Origin: Heligmosomoides polygyrus polygyrus | Lineage: Eukaryota > Nematoda > Chromadorea > Rhabditida > Heligmosomidae | DNA length: 64,000 nt | Direction: 5' to 3' | Assembly: GCA_947396885.1 (NCBI GenBank) | Contig: OX377206.1 | Coordinates: forward strand, 44,065,631-44,129,630 | Part shown: positions 1 to 11,500 of the stretch, piece after piece | Layout: every line of letters begins with the position of its first letter | Position numbering within the stretch: position 1 is the first letter of the stretch | Translations under genes and position numbers: made by a program | The notes under the pieces: model-generated | Database searches by the model: none | Told to the model about the DNA's origin: nothing | The model's input: only the letters and a program-made list of their open reading frames with translations

Positions 1-52
1 TGATATAGAGGCTATATGTTGTTACAGGATGTTTTGTTACGATCAAAACTCT

Positions 53-123
53 TGCGCCAGGCGGGACTCGAACCCGCATCTTCTGCTTTCCGGGCAGCGA
101 TGTTCGCCTTACACCACCGGCGC
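53..123 (-). tRNA. tRNA-like gene, anticodon loop reads GGA; possible pseudogene
   Basis: The minus strand folds as a class I tRNA. The 7-bp acceptor stem pairs GCGCCGG with CTGGCGC, the D stem is GTGT/ACAT, and a strong T arm reads GCGGGTTCGAGTCCCGC. A T4 run lies just downstream and could stop RNA polymerase III. The anticodon loop reads CCGGAAA, giving GGA (a serine codon reader), but the long variable arm expected of tRNA-Ser is absent. Position 33 is C rather than the near-universal U, and the anticodon stem has only about four good pairs. It may therefore be a recoded tRNA, a pseudogene or a SINE head. It abuts the repeat beginning near 130. Confidence 0.6.
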
Positions 124-129
124 TGTTTG

Positions 130-690
130 ACCGCACGTAACCTGTTATCTGTCTCAATTTCGTTGTTTGCAGGGGAACACGCCAAAGAAACTTTTTACAT
201 ATTTTTCCGCGAGTCTTAAAAAAAAAACATTTCACTTCTTTTGTTGGCATAGAAGTGCTACATACTAAAGACCACAAGATTCCTGTGAAGCCCACATCTT
301 ACTAACCTTAAATGAGCGTTAAGTGTAAAAAAGGCACCATTTGTTCCCGCAAGACGGGCGTTTTTGCACTTTCGATTTCGTAATTCGAAGTCCGCCGAGG
401 ATGTTGACAGTGCCGGGAACGAAGAACCCACCCACAAACAAAATACTCCCTCGGAGCGCATTTTCTCTCACCCTTGGATGATGTCGGCGACGGCCCGTCG
501 CCGTGCACAGCACGACGACCGACCCACGGACGACGTCGGCAACGCCCGTCGTCGACCCGTCTGTGGCGACGTCACCGACGTCCACGACGCGTCTGTGACG
601 ACCAGCGTCGCCGACGTCGGCGGAGGAAGTATAACAGCCCCTGCTGAGCTCTCGGCGACGCGTCGCCGAAGTATAACATAGGCCTATCTG
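130..690 (-). repeat. MITE-like repeat, CGTCGCC-rich, copy 1
   Basis: This ~560-bp segment recurs in reverse complement at 31733-32190, and its GC-rich end recurs at 32890-33085. It ends in GAAGTATAACATAGGCCTAT, with a second GAAGTATAAC motif near 627. Between them is a tract of repeated CGTCGCC/GGCGACG words. The open frames inside are by-products of the GC-rich repeat words and carry no recognisable domain. No transposase is present, so a non-autonomous DNA transposon is the best reading. Confidence 0.6.
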
Positions 691-950
691 GGAACCTCAT
701 TCCAAAGTTGCACTTGATTCCCGCTGATGTTCACTATTGCTCTAGTATATTCCCTCTCTGTCACATTATGTTTCTTTCTATTATTTAGCATTCTGTTTTA
801 GCTAGATGAAGGTCGGTGTTGTGTTGGATAGTTTGTCTGGTGATTGTTATGGAACAGTGTTGTAGCATGGAATTCCATGTAATAAATACAAATACAAACC
901 CGATATCCGTGTATGTCGGTGTCTGTATGAGGTCGTTCATCACGGGGTCG

Positions 951-1195
951 AGCGTTCTACCCCCGTCGTCCCCTGGCCCGCCCACCCCCAACCTCTGGGG
1001 CCATATGCTCGTGTTCCCCCAATGGGGGAATTCAATCAATATCAGCATATCTTATCACGCCCCAATCCCCCATCGGGGGAGACTCGGGGTAGACGAGCAT
1101 ACGGCCCCTGGGCTTGCTCGAGAGTCCAGTGGCTGCCTTACGAGCAAGTGGAGATGCAGATATTTGCCACGCCTCTGTTTAAAGGGTAGAATGCC
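951..1195. mobile_element. Short MITE with GCGTTCTACCCCC ends, split by a second MITE
   Basis: The inverted ends are GCGTTCTACCCCC at 952 and GGGTAGAATGCC at 1184. The same unit, uninterrupted and about 139 bp, lies at 16034-16172, and part of it lies near 43215-43270. Comparison with the uninterrupted copy shows that 1003-1102 is an extra insertion. Confidence 0.65.
1003..1102. mobile_element. 100-bp MITE nested in the preceding MITE
   Basis: The ends are near-inverted: ATATGCTCGTGTTCCCCC on the left and, in reverse complement on the right, GTATGCTCGTCTACCCC. The word GGCC flanks both sides (999-1002 and 1103-1106) and would be a 4-bp target duplication. The insertion is absent from the related copy at 16034-16172, so it is the younger of the two. 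Confidence 0.6.
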
Positions 1196-1269
1196 ACTCC
1201 GCCGTTCATCGCTGCACATCTGCTCAGTCAGTTGCTTGTAGATGTGCTGATAGTTGTTTCTAGATATCA

Positions 1270-2394
1270 AAGTGTTTCAGGGAAGTAGAGTCGGTGTTCC
1301 AGTGCAAGCATAACGTTTCACTATGAAAACTATGGGAAGCATTGGCCAGTGCCGGTCTGTCCAACAATCGCGCCCCAATGAGAATCGCGCCCCCCCCAGT
1401 CCACCAAATCCCCGGGCGCTCCTGCTTTTTGGAAACCTTTCACACCTCGGTCGAATTGTATCGTTTGTAGGTCGACCAACGAAATATGTTAGGGTATGTG
1501 TGTTGCGTGTCGCTTGGTGTATGGAGCAAGTGTGATACATTATCGAGATGTTTAGCCTTTGTAGCAACGTGAACTTGGCGCAGTTTCAGCGCTATTAATT
1601 TCTAAGGCATCAGTGCTTGAAAGCCTTGGTGGAGGAACAAGGATAACGTTCCTCTGCGTGACAGAAAGGCTGTAAGCACTTAAATGATCTGAAAAAAGTG
1701 GGCGTTGACGCTAGGACGAATTCGAATATGTTGTCTCCAGTGTTTGATAAACTTACAACCGAAAAAAAACCAGTCTGAGTTGTCCACCGTAGTTTCGAAG
1801 TGAAATTCAGGGAAATCGTTACGGGACCGAGTTGCCTATCCCTCTGCTAATCAGTCGCTGCAGCTAGTGATATTTCCTTGCATGCTTCTCCGGCGCAAAT
1901 AGGTTCGATGGGGGTGGGTGCTTCTGATGGGCAGAAAATCTCATACAGCATCGTAGCGTCGTTAATGTCCTTCATCCATGGCTCCAATGTATATAGCCTG
2001 TAGTAAGGGCGTTCCATGGCTAATGAGAACCAGGTTTGAGTCCTGCGGCTGTGGGCGTTGCACATCGGACAACTCGGACGGTTTTTTCCGGTTGTAAGTG
2101 TATCGGCGAGTGTTGTCTTCAACCTTAGTCTACAGATACTTGCGGTAGATCGGCTGCGCTATTTAGATATGGGGTGACGCCTTTCGTTGTTTTGCTGCTC
2201 GGCTTGCCAATAGATTTAGAGAGTAAACCCAAACCAAAGCTAGCAGCAGGAACCTGCATTTCTGGAGAGATATGCGAACGACTTTTTTGATTTCTGAAAA
2301 CTTCGTTTATCTACCTGTTTTCGTATGTTAGCGTAATCAGGTCTTATAAATGAGTTCTAATCAGATCTCATAAATCTAAAGCGGTAACCAAGGA
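1270..2394. other. Upstream region of sec-3; no supported gene
   Basis: This is mixed-composition DNA before the sec-3 start. A minus-strand open frame (1847-2122, 91 codons) contains a CPMC motif but matches nothing I recognise. No TATA box or other element could be assigned with confidence. Confidence 0.4.
2325..2364 (+). promoter_or_regulatory. Candidate trans-splice (SL) acceptor sites upstream of sec-3
   Basis: Two 3' splice-site-like AATCAG words end at 2340 and 2364, the first after a T-rich stretch. They lie 31-55 bases before the sec-3 ATG. Nematode messages are commonly trans-spliced to a spliced leader just upstream of the start codon, so either could be the acceptor. This is inferred from position only. 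Confidence 0.3.
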
Positions 2395-2528
2395 ATGTCA
2401 GCGATTCGCAAGGGGGTTCAGCGGCAGCTGTTCCAATCGGACGACGAACGACTGCATGCTATCGTGCATGTGGTACGAGTTGATGGCCGCAAGAAGAAGC
2501 GACCAACGTTCTTCTGCTTGGCAGGCAG
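2395..2528 (+). CDS. sec-3: sec-3 exon 1 (start codon)
   Basis: This exon encodes residues 1-44 plus two bases of codon 45 and is followed by a GTTGAT donor. The start is chosen because [20 protein letters not shown] lines up with the human EXOC1 amino terminus from its first methionine. The basic KKKRP stretch belongs to the beginning of the lipid-binding domain. Confidence 0.9.
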
Positions 2529-5500
2529 GTTGATTTCATCTTCAGTAGAGTACAAAAGGGTTCTCACTAGTTTAAAATCGGCCAATGTATTATAGTGACA
2601 GTCGAACATCCCATTTCCGTAAGGCTTTATTTCGTGAAGGGAGAGAAAGACGACACATTCAAGAAACGATCCAGGTTCTACCTTCGCGACGTCAAAGAAG
2701 TTGACGGAATAAATCCAAAGAAAGTGAGTGCTAGCAGCCTGTTATGCCTCCATGGAGAATAAGATATCCTTGTTTCCACGGTTATTTATTTTTTTACTAG
2801 GACACTAGGATTTGCAACAAAGGTATCACCTGTCGTTCCGTTGATCATCGAGTTGGTCGAGCGGGCGCCAGCAGCGTCTCCATTCGTCCTTGTCGCGTGC
2901 CAAAGTGCTCCAATGGATCCTTGGTCGAGGAACACGAAGAGCGTCCTATCGTTCGTTCAGGGCTTTCACGAAGAAATCCGACCAACGCGTTGGTGGGGGG
3001 GGGGGGGGGGGGCGTCCTGGAGTTCTCTTGACATTCCGCGGAATGCAGTCGGTGACGGTTCTCATCCAGCGGGTGTCTACTAAGCGCATTACGTGGCCAG
3101 CCTACCTAATTTTTACGATTCGATGCATGCGCCAGTGTCTTTGATCTTCGAACGCCGACGAAGCTTGGAATTCCTAAGGTCTTCTCTCATTTGTGTGAGT
3201 CGTTTCACTCCGAGTATCGTCCTCTCGATTCCACGCTGCCTGACGCTGATCGTAGTTCATCCCGCTTTCGTATAGCCCAGGTCTCTGAGGCGTATGTCAG
3301 GGCAGAAGTCGAATAGGTGAGCACGGAGTCGGGCGTTCCTTGTCTTCTTCACGACTTCTTCGATGCTCTTGAAAGCTCCCCAAGCCGCTCTTGTTTTCTG
3401 CTGCCCAGCTACGGCGCTAGGTTGTTGGCCATGTTGACTTCACGACTTAGATACACGTAGCTGGAGCATTCGGAGATGTTCGTTAGATACACGTAGCTGG
3501 AGCTTTCGGAGATGTTCGTTCCGTTGACTGAAAATGGGGCATCAGAAACTTGTCCGTTCCTCACGAACATCGTCTTCGTAAGATTAACCTGCAGTCCAAC
3601 GTTCCCACATACACGATTGAAGTCGGTCAGCATTCGCTCCGCCTGGCTGATGCTCGGTGTTATGAGCACAATATCGTCAGCGAAGCGAAGATGGTGCAGT
3701 TGCCAGGCGTCGATCTTCACTCCCATGTCTTCCCATCCTAGTTCACACACGTTTTCGAATATGGCGCCGAAGAGCTTTTGGGAATATGGAAAAGGATCCC
3801 CTTGCCGAACCCCTCTCACGTGGACGACTACGTTGTTGTAGAATGCCGAGATCTTGGTCGTGAATCCAACTGTCGGAGACTTGACGTTACACTTACAACG
3901 ATGAAATTTTCACGGACGAGTTGTCCGGGGCGGGTTACAACAACAACAACGTGGTGCAACGCCACCGTATCGATTTTTGCTTTCTTTGCCGCGAAAGCGA
4001 TTCTCGGGCAACCCGCGCCGCCACACGGGAGGCGGCAGCGATACTCATTTTGACGCGTGCGGTCGCGCGCGCGTGCGTTGCTCCAGGCGGAGTCCTCGCC
4101 GCTTCGCTGGCGTAGGGGACGAGTTCTGCGCGAACGTGCCAAGGCTGGATGAGCTAGAGTGTGAGTGTATGGGGGACGGTCAGAATGCACTGCTGGGCAC
4201 ACACGTGAGTAGGAAGAAGGTAGGATACTTAAACTTTGTCTCGTAGGATAGAGTAGTTTGAGGATAGGTTAGTGCTAATCAATCGAGTGGAATTAAGCTG
4301 CGTCAGAGGGGGAGAGATAGCTGGTGAAAGGTAAATGATGAAGAAGATCGAAAAACAGAACTACTGACGAGTAGTTGGTTAATGATGAGGGATAAAACCT
4401 TGTTTTTAAGTTCAGAGTTTCATGTGGGAGAATTATTGAAATAGATTATTCCTTTGAATAGAACTACGACGTTTCGAGCGTTGCTTACAGCGGTCTCGCA
4501 TTTAGAAAAGATACTGTGTGTTCAGAGGCCGAATGCACATGTAATTAGCGACCTACAAAAATTGGCTTGCTGACCTTTTCCACGAAAATTTCGAGATTTT
4601 TGTGGATTGCCACCCCTTCGCTCTCCACGTTGCTTCAAAGTCGTAAAGTGTATGAAACATACTTCCAACTATTAATCATCAGTGCGAGCGATGCCGAGAC
4701 TTTAGAAACTTGGACGTGGACATTACTGTTAATCATCAATAGCTCGAAGCATAGCAAACATTTCACGAGTTAACTATTCCCGATAACAAACTGACCTAAT
4801 TACAGGTACAATTACCAAGTTAGAATCTGTGTGGGATTTGGAACTTCACCAAAAAACAGTAATTGCTCTTCATATAATATGAAAACAAAATGAGCTCGGT
4901 GGAAGCTTTAATCACTATACAATATCTCTAGCTCGACTAGAGAAGCTTTTTGGACAAATGTCGGACTATCTGTTGTTACCATCAAATGCTCGCTTGAAAC
5001 GAGAGTTTCTCTCCGATAGGATTTTCCACAATAATTTAATAAGCTAAAATCACTTTTTTGACCACGTCCATTCCATACCTGTAACTGAACCTCACCAGTT
5101 CTCTCTCATCGTTTGGTTTAGGTTTTACCCCACTTCTAGGCACTCAATTACAAAATCTTCCCATGTCTTCATTGTGTAAGGTGAGCTGCGCTCGAGTCCC
5201 CCTGCCTTCCTCCTCTTGGGCAAGCCGAAGCGGTTCAACCGATTGGTTGGGACGTGCATTCGCCCTCTCGCACGTTGGGCGCAGCGAAAAACTCGTACGC
5301 GTTCTTGACGCGGCTAGAGGTGGCCCTGCCTGCAGCGCCGCACCGCGACCGCACGCATGGACACGAGTGAGTATCGTTGCTCGCAGCCCCGCCACAGCCT
5401 GCATAGCGACGAGGGGTGTTTCGCAGTGCACGGCTTCGACCCAGTGCTCCGGCGGTTGTGTTGAAACCACAATTTTTCGTTAGGGTGCTCGTGGCATCCG

Positions 5501-8500
5501 AGCGCAGCAAAGGTTGTGCAGTTGTGCTGAAGGGCGTGCATTCTTCCGCCCTCAAACCACGCTCTAGATGAGCACCGCACCCCAAGCCCGTCGGCGCGCC
5601 TCGGACAACTCGTCTGTGAGAATTTCATCGTTGTAAGTGTTGCGTCGAGTCTCTCGGAGTACCCTAATGTGTTGAGTAGGAAAGCTCTGAGAGAGCAGAG
5701 CTTCGAAGACCGCATCAATTTCGACGGAGTCGAATTCCTTCTTCAGGTCGATGAACGTAAGGCACAGCGGCAACTTGTACTCTCGCGATACTTCGATGAG
5801 CTTCGTAACGATGTATATGTGGTCGATCGTACTGAATCCTCTGCGGAATCCTGCTTGTTCGCCCAGTGTCGTGCACATCTCCCTTCTTCCACAGCGAGGC
5901 GGTTCTGCTGGTCTTCCGCTGAGACGGAACTTTGCACTCCGACAGGTAGCGAGTGAAGATCCGCATCAGAGTGTTGATGAGCGCTGGCGGGAAATTCAAA
6001 ATTCTGGAGCAGGGTGTGCGTTAATTTTTTTTCGGTAAGTTTTTAACGACTATTTTTAATGAAAAATTGCTGCGTAAAAATCGGTAAATTCGTTAAATGT
6101 AATTTCCCTCAGCTGCAGACAGTTTGGCTGTATTGTAGTATGTGAATCGCTAAATCTACTTTTTATTGACTTTTTCGACCCCATCTACATGACAGTTATA
6201 TGACGTCTTAATCTCCAAAAGAAATAATAACATTTCATCTATCATCAACGAAATTGCTAAACGAAAAAAAAATCCCAAAGCCAAATACACAACAACAGCT
6301 CTAAAATAAAACATATTTCTTACCATGTCAGTTCGCTTGTGGAAAGCCGTCCAGCTTTTTGGAAGGATCCAAAGTATTATGCGCCATAGCACGGTTGAAC
6401 GTTTTTGAGCGTTTTCATTTGTACTGACAAAACCTCAAAACTTGCGCTCGCTAGGTAGACCTTAACAGCTCGGCATTCTTCTATCATACTATATAACAGG
6501 GATGTGCGGAATTCCGTTTCCATGTTTTGAATTCCGGTTTCCGACCATTTTGGGCTCTTCCGTTACATCCCATGTTCCGCTAGTTTTTAGGCCGGAAGAC
6601 GGAAACGGAAATGGACATTGTTCCACACTAGTTTTCTATCGAGCATAATCTGCTTATCAATTAAAAATAGCTCTCCTTCATATAATTGTGAGAGAAATAC
6701 TGTTTGACAACTGTAGTATTAATATAATTGAAATTGGTTAGAGTACCAAAAAAAGCGCTCAAAAATGTCAAAGGCAGGGCAAAATTAATGTGCCACAAAA
6801 ACTATGTATGCAAAATTCTTGATCCATTAGTTATAAGTGGCTACAAAACTTTGCAAGCATATAGCGCGGTATTATGAGACAAAGTGTTCAGTGAAGGTTA
6901 GTGCATGTGGTTGTCGGCTCAGATTACATCAGTGTTTCATTTCATTTCATTTATTGCACAAGTTGTGCGCCACAAGTAAATAAACAACAGTAGACAGAAA
7001 CAAAAACAGTGCTGCATGTGCATGCTGCAGTCTGAGTGTTTTTCAAACCTTTGATCATAAATATTTAGGAATCGTTTATACGATTTGGGATCGTAGCAAA
7101 CTCATAGTTAGTAATTGGAGAGAGAGGAAATGAATATGGCGGCAGCAGTACGAAAAGAAAAGTAGACAGAAAAAGAGCTTTGCGTGTTAATGCTTCTGTG
7201 CCGTTGCAATCACCATTACACCATCAGTAAGCTGAAACGATGTGAGAGAGCGAGGAGAATGTATGAAATGTTGAGAATAAGAAGATAAGACAATGAGTAA
7301 TGCTACGAGTTGAGAAATGTAATGACGGTTCGAAAAGCTGTTGTTGTTGATTAAAAAAAAGCAGGAAGCGAGATATTAGATCAGTGCAGAATTTGCCGAT
7401 GCGAAGTCCACTGGTTCACTAGAAAACAGTATGCTAAAAGCAATTCCCCTTGAAATAGAGATCGCCCCGAAAGGCAAGATTCACCAAGCTGCGTCTGAAA
7501 ACTGAGCCGGATTGGGCTCGGAAGACTTTAATGGGTAATAGACGGAACCATCTAGAGCACCGATAAAACACAATATTGAACAGCTTATCTCTGCCAGAAC
7601 GTTGGATTCTACGATAAGAGATGCAGAGTCTGTTCCGCCTAGAACTAACGGGCCGAAAAACCCAGTACTTGCTCGCTGAGAGATTCACCTCGTTCCTGAT
7701 AATGCGGAAGCAAAAGGCCATGTCAGATATTATCAGTGACAACAGTTTGAAATGCTTCAGACGATTTTCATAGCTATTGAAAAGAAGGCGATCCGTAGGA
7801 TTCGAACAACGGTACCATAAAAGTCTTGTGAAGACCTTCTATATTTTCTCGATTTTGAGCGCATAGTTTCTTGTTCTGGGGCTCCATAAAGGCGAGCAAT
7901 ATTCCAAGTGAGGCAATACGTATGACTTGTAAAGGCGAATCAATATTGCCACATCGGAACATTTAACACTCCGAAAAATCAAGAAAGTGCCGAGTACGAT
8001 TTCCAAACAATGTAATGTATATGAGGTCTGAATTCGAGTGTGGGTTCAAAGAGAACTCCCAAGTCCTTAACAGTGCGACAGCTGGATAAAAGCACACCAC
8101 CAATCTCATATTCTACTGGTTCTAAGGTTCCAATATGCATCACGTGGCATTTATTCAATTTGAGGGGAATTTCCCACTCAGATGGCCATGCAACCATTTT
8201 TTCCAATGGCATTATTCAATGCCTACCTTAATTCCGCATGGTTATTTGAGGTGTACGATCCGTTAACTTTTATGTCATCAGCATAAACTTGAACTTTGAC
8301 GAAAGGCGATATTTTAAGTAATAGTGGAAGATCACCAGTATAGATGATAAAAAGTAACTGCGACAAAACTCTCCCTTGAGTACACCACTATTACAACGGT
8401 AAACGCTAGAAAAGCTACTATTTATTCTAAAAGTGAAAGTACGATCGCAAATATAAGATCTTAGCCACTGCAACAGGTTACCAGAAATACCAGCTTGCTG

Positions 8501-11500
8501 AAGCTTAGTAGCAAGTTTTAAATGACAGGCTTTATCGAAAGCTTTAGAGAAATCAAAATAAATAATATCCAGAGAACCACCATCATTAACAGCTCTGCAA
8601 CAGTCATAATAAAGATAGATCAAATTTGTCAATGTGGAGGCCCCTGGCAGGAAGCCGTGTTTTCAGGAGTAATGATGGACCGATCTTTCAAGAAAGAGAG
8701 AACCTTCGAATTCAAAATTTTTTCCATAACTTTGACAGGGGATGGTGTGAGGCTAATTGGCCTGAAATTGGTTAACTGCAGCTTCCGGAAGTTCTAGGTA
8801 AAGCGGTAACAATAGCCTGCTTCCACAAATAAGGCACTTCACTATGAAAGAACGACATATTGAAGATGTGTGCAAGAGGTTTTGAAAGTGCAGCACGACA
8901 TTTTTTGAAGATTATTTGTGGAATACCGTTATATGGCTCAGAACAAGATGGATCAGGAACACATCAAATTTCAATGAAATTTGATGTGTTCCTGATCAAA
9001 GGTGCAAATTTCAATTTTTAATTTTCAATTTCAATTTTTAATTTTGTTGGGTGAGATATTCATCCATATGGAGTTATGCGAATGATTTTTTAATGGAGCA
9101 TCACCAATATCTGCCATGAGTTGTTATTTTGATGGATTATGGTGACTTATTGAATTCTGACACAAAACTATTGCATCGAGAACCATCTAGGAACTGTTCA
9201 GCTGTGTCACGTTGGGCGCAGAATTTCTAGGCTGGCACAGACTGAATATTCCTGTGGAAGTGTGGACCCACCATGACTAATCAGTCATCCAGTTATCATT
9301 TTAGATTCCAGAATGTATTCTTTCCAGGGAAGGGTCTCAGACGTAGCTCTGAACGGGGAAAACCTACCACTATATAATTGAGTTAGCTCCCTGCCCTGTA
9401 GATGGTGAGGCGTATCCCACTCAGGTTGGAAACCTGGCTGAGATACGCCTCGTGGAACCACGCACGATCTCATGGAACCCCTTGCGACGCTTCCGCATAC
9501 CTCGCGCGGGCAACGTCTGCCGTTCAACATGAGATGCTGCTGCAGCAGAGGACGCGTAGCCTCCTCCTGCTTGACACAACGGCGTCTGCGCGCGTTTCTG
9601 ACTCCCTGAATCCAGAAGGATGGTTCCCTTCGTCGCACCACAACCGTCTGGATTCAGAAGATCGAAAAGAAAGGAAGCAGAGGTCTCATCGTCGTCGTAC
9701 GACGACCGGCTGCATGCAGAACTCAGCATTATCCCATGTTGAACGGAAAACTTTACCCACGCCAGGTACGCCTCTGCGTACCTCGCGCGGGCAATGTTTG
9801 CCGTTCAACATGGGATGTTGTTACAGCAGAGGACGCGTAACCTCCTCCTGCTTGACAAAACGGCGTCTGCGCGCGTTTCTGAGAGCCTGAATCCAGAAGA
9901 CGGGTTCCCTTCGTCACACCACAACCTTCTGGAGTCAGAAGAGGAGACACCGTCGTCCTACGACGAGGGATCGCAATCAGAATTGAGCATGAGATGCTGC
10001 TGCAGCAGAGGAAGCGCAGCCTTCTCCTGCTTGACACAACGGCATCTGCGCGCGTTTCTGAGCGAATCCTGAATCCAGAAGACGGGTTCCCTTCGTCACA
10101 CCACAACCTTCTGGAGTCAGAAGAGGAGACACCGTCCTCCTACGACGAGGGATCGCATTCAGAATTGAGCATGAGATGCTGCTGCAGCAGAGGAAGCGCA
10201 GCCTTCTCCTGCTTGACATGACGGCGTCTGCGCGCGCTTCTGAGTGAATCCTGAATCCAGAAGACGGGTTCCCTTCGTCGCACCACAACCGTCTGGATTC
10301 AGAAGATCGAAAAGAAAGAAAGCAGAGGTCTCGTCGTCGTCGTACGACGACCGGCTGCATGCAGAACTCAGCATTATCCCATGTTGAACGGAAAACATTA
10401 CCCACGCCAGGTACGCCTCTGCGTACCTCGCGCGGGCAATGTTTGCCAACCCTGCCACATCCAGCATATTCAGCAGATCTGTCTCCTACCAAGTATCACT
10501 TCTCAAGCATTTAGGCCGTCCTATGAAGGATAAAAAATTGAGCAACAAAGATGATGTCATGACTTCAACGCTTTCATCGCCTCCAGAACTCCGAATTTCT
10601 AGGCTACCGGCATAATTAAACCAGTTTCTTGTTGACAAATATCTACTGATTCTAATTAATATCATTCTGATTGATAAGGTTCTTTCTGAGCTGAGTTATG
10701 CTAATTTGAATACTCGAGTTGCAAACGCTCATTTATTTCAGGACAACCTAATATATACTGTACGTACTGCGAGCCTCTTGTACTCCTAGGTGGGGAAAGA
10801 AGCTGTACAAGTAGAGCAGCTAGCTTGATGTGATCGTCCTTAGCTTAGTGATACTGCAACATCGCGAGCAAGTGCAAGGCATGCCGCTAGGGGTGGCCGA
10901 GCACTTGTACTGTTATAATTGTTTCGGAAAGCTAACGAATGTTTTAATGAAGAATTCAGGTCAGTCAGTAAGCACAGTGAATTCTTTGCTACACTTCGTT
11001 TCTGAAAGGCATTTACGAAGTACATAGATCTCCTGTTCTACATAATGGTTGCATTTGTCCCACAAAGTCCTATTCTTATTGTAAAGAATCAAATGAACAG
11101 CCACGGAGTCTGGATCAAATTTTAATCGAACCGAATTCTACTGCATTGAGTATTTCCGTCTGTATCACCAAAATAACATAAATTTCAATTTTTAAGCTTC
11201 TTCTCCTCTTCCCTACAAAAGAAATGCATGAGGAACACACGTATCTGGAGGACCCTCCTCGTCCTGTCTAACAGTGGTTTATCCTGTCTTTATACTTCCT
11301 AATTCCTCCAAGTAAAATTTTCCGCTGTCTATCACCCTTTTACGACGTTTCAGCAATTGATCACTCTGATTTTCTTCTTGAATCACCTCTTGTCATATAG
11401 AAGAGCACATTGCTTGGGGTTCGAATATGTCTTGGGTTTCTCACTTTCATTTCTTCCCACTTTTGTAGAACACATTTTATGTTGAGGAAAAGTATTATAG

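Noticed and set aside
364..681. 105-codon open frame in the first repeat
   Set aside because: It lies wholly within the CGTCGCC MITE; its codons derive from the repeat words.
6156..6392. 78-codon hydrophobic frame on the minus strand
   Set aside because: AT-rich DNA, no domain and no conserved neighbour.
9407..9450. Helitron 3' end hairpin
   Set aside because: A hairpin is present, but there is no CTRR terminus within about a dozen bases in either orientation.
9367..10445. CRISPR array
   Set aside because: Units are diverged, long and without unique spacers; the genome is eukaryotic.
9402..10492. Long overlapping open frames on both strands of tandem array 1
   Set aside because: Frames are open because repeat units keep the same composition; both strands are open, no domain is present, and unit lengths are not consistently multiples of three.
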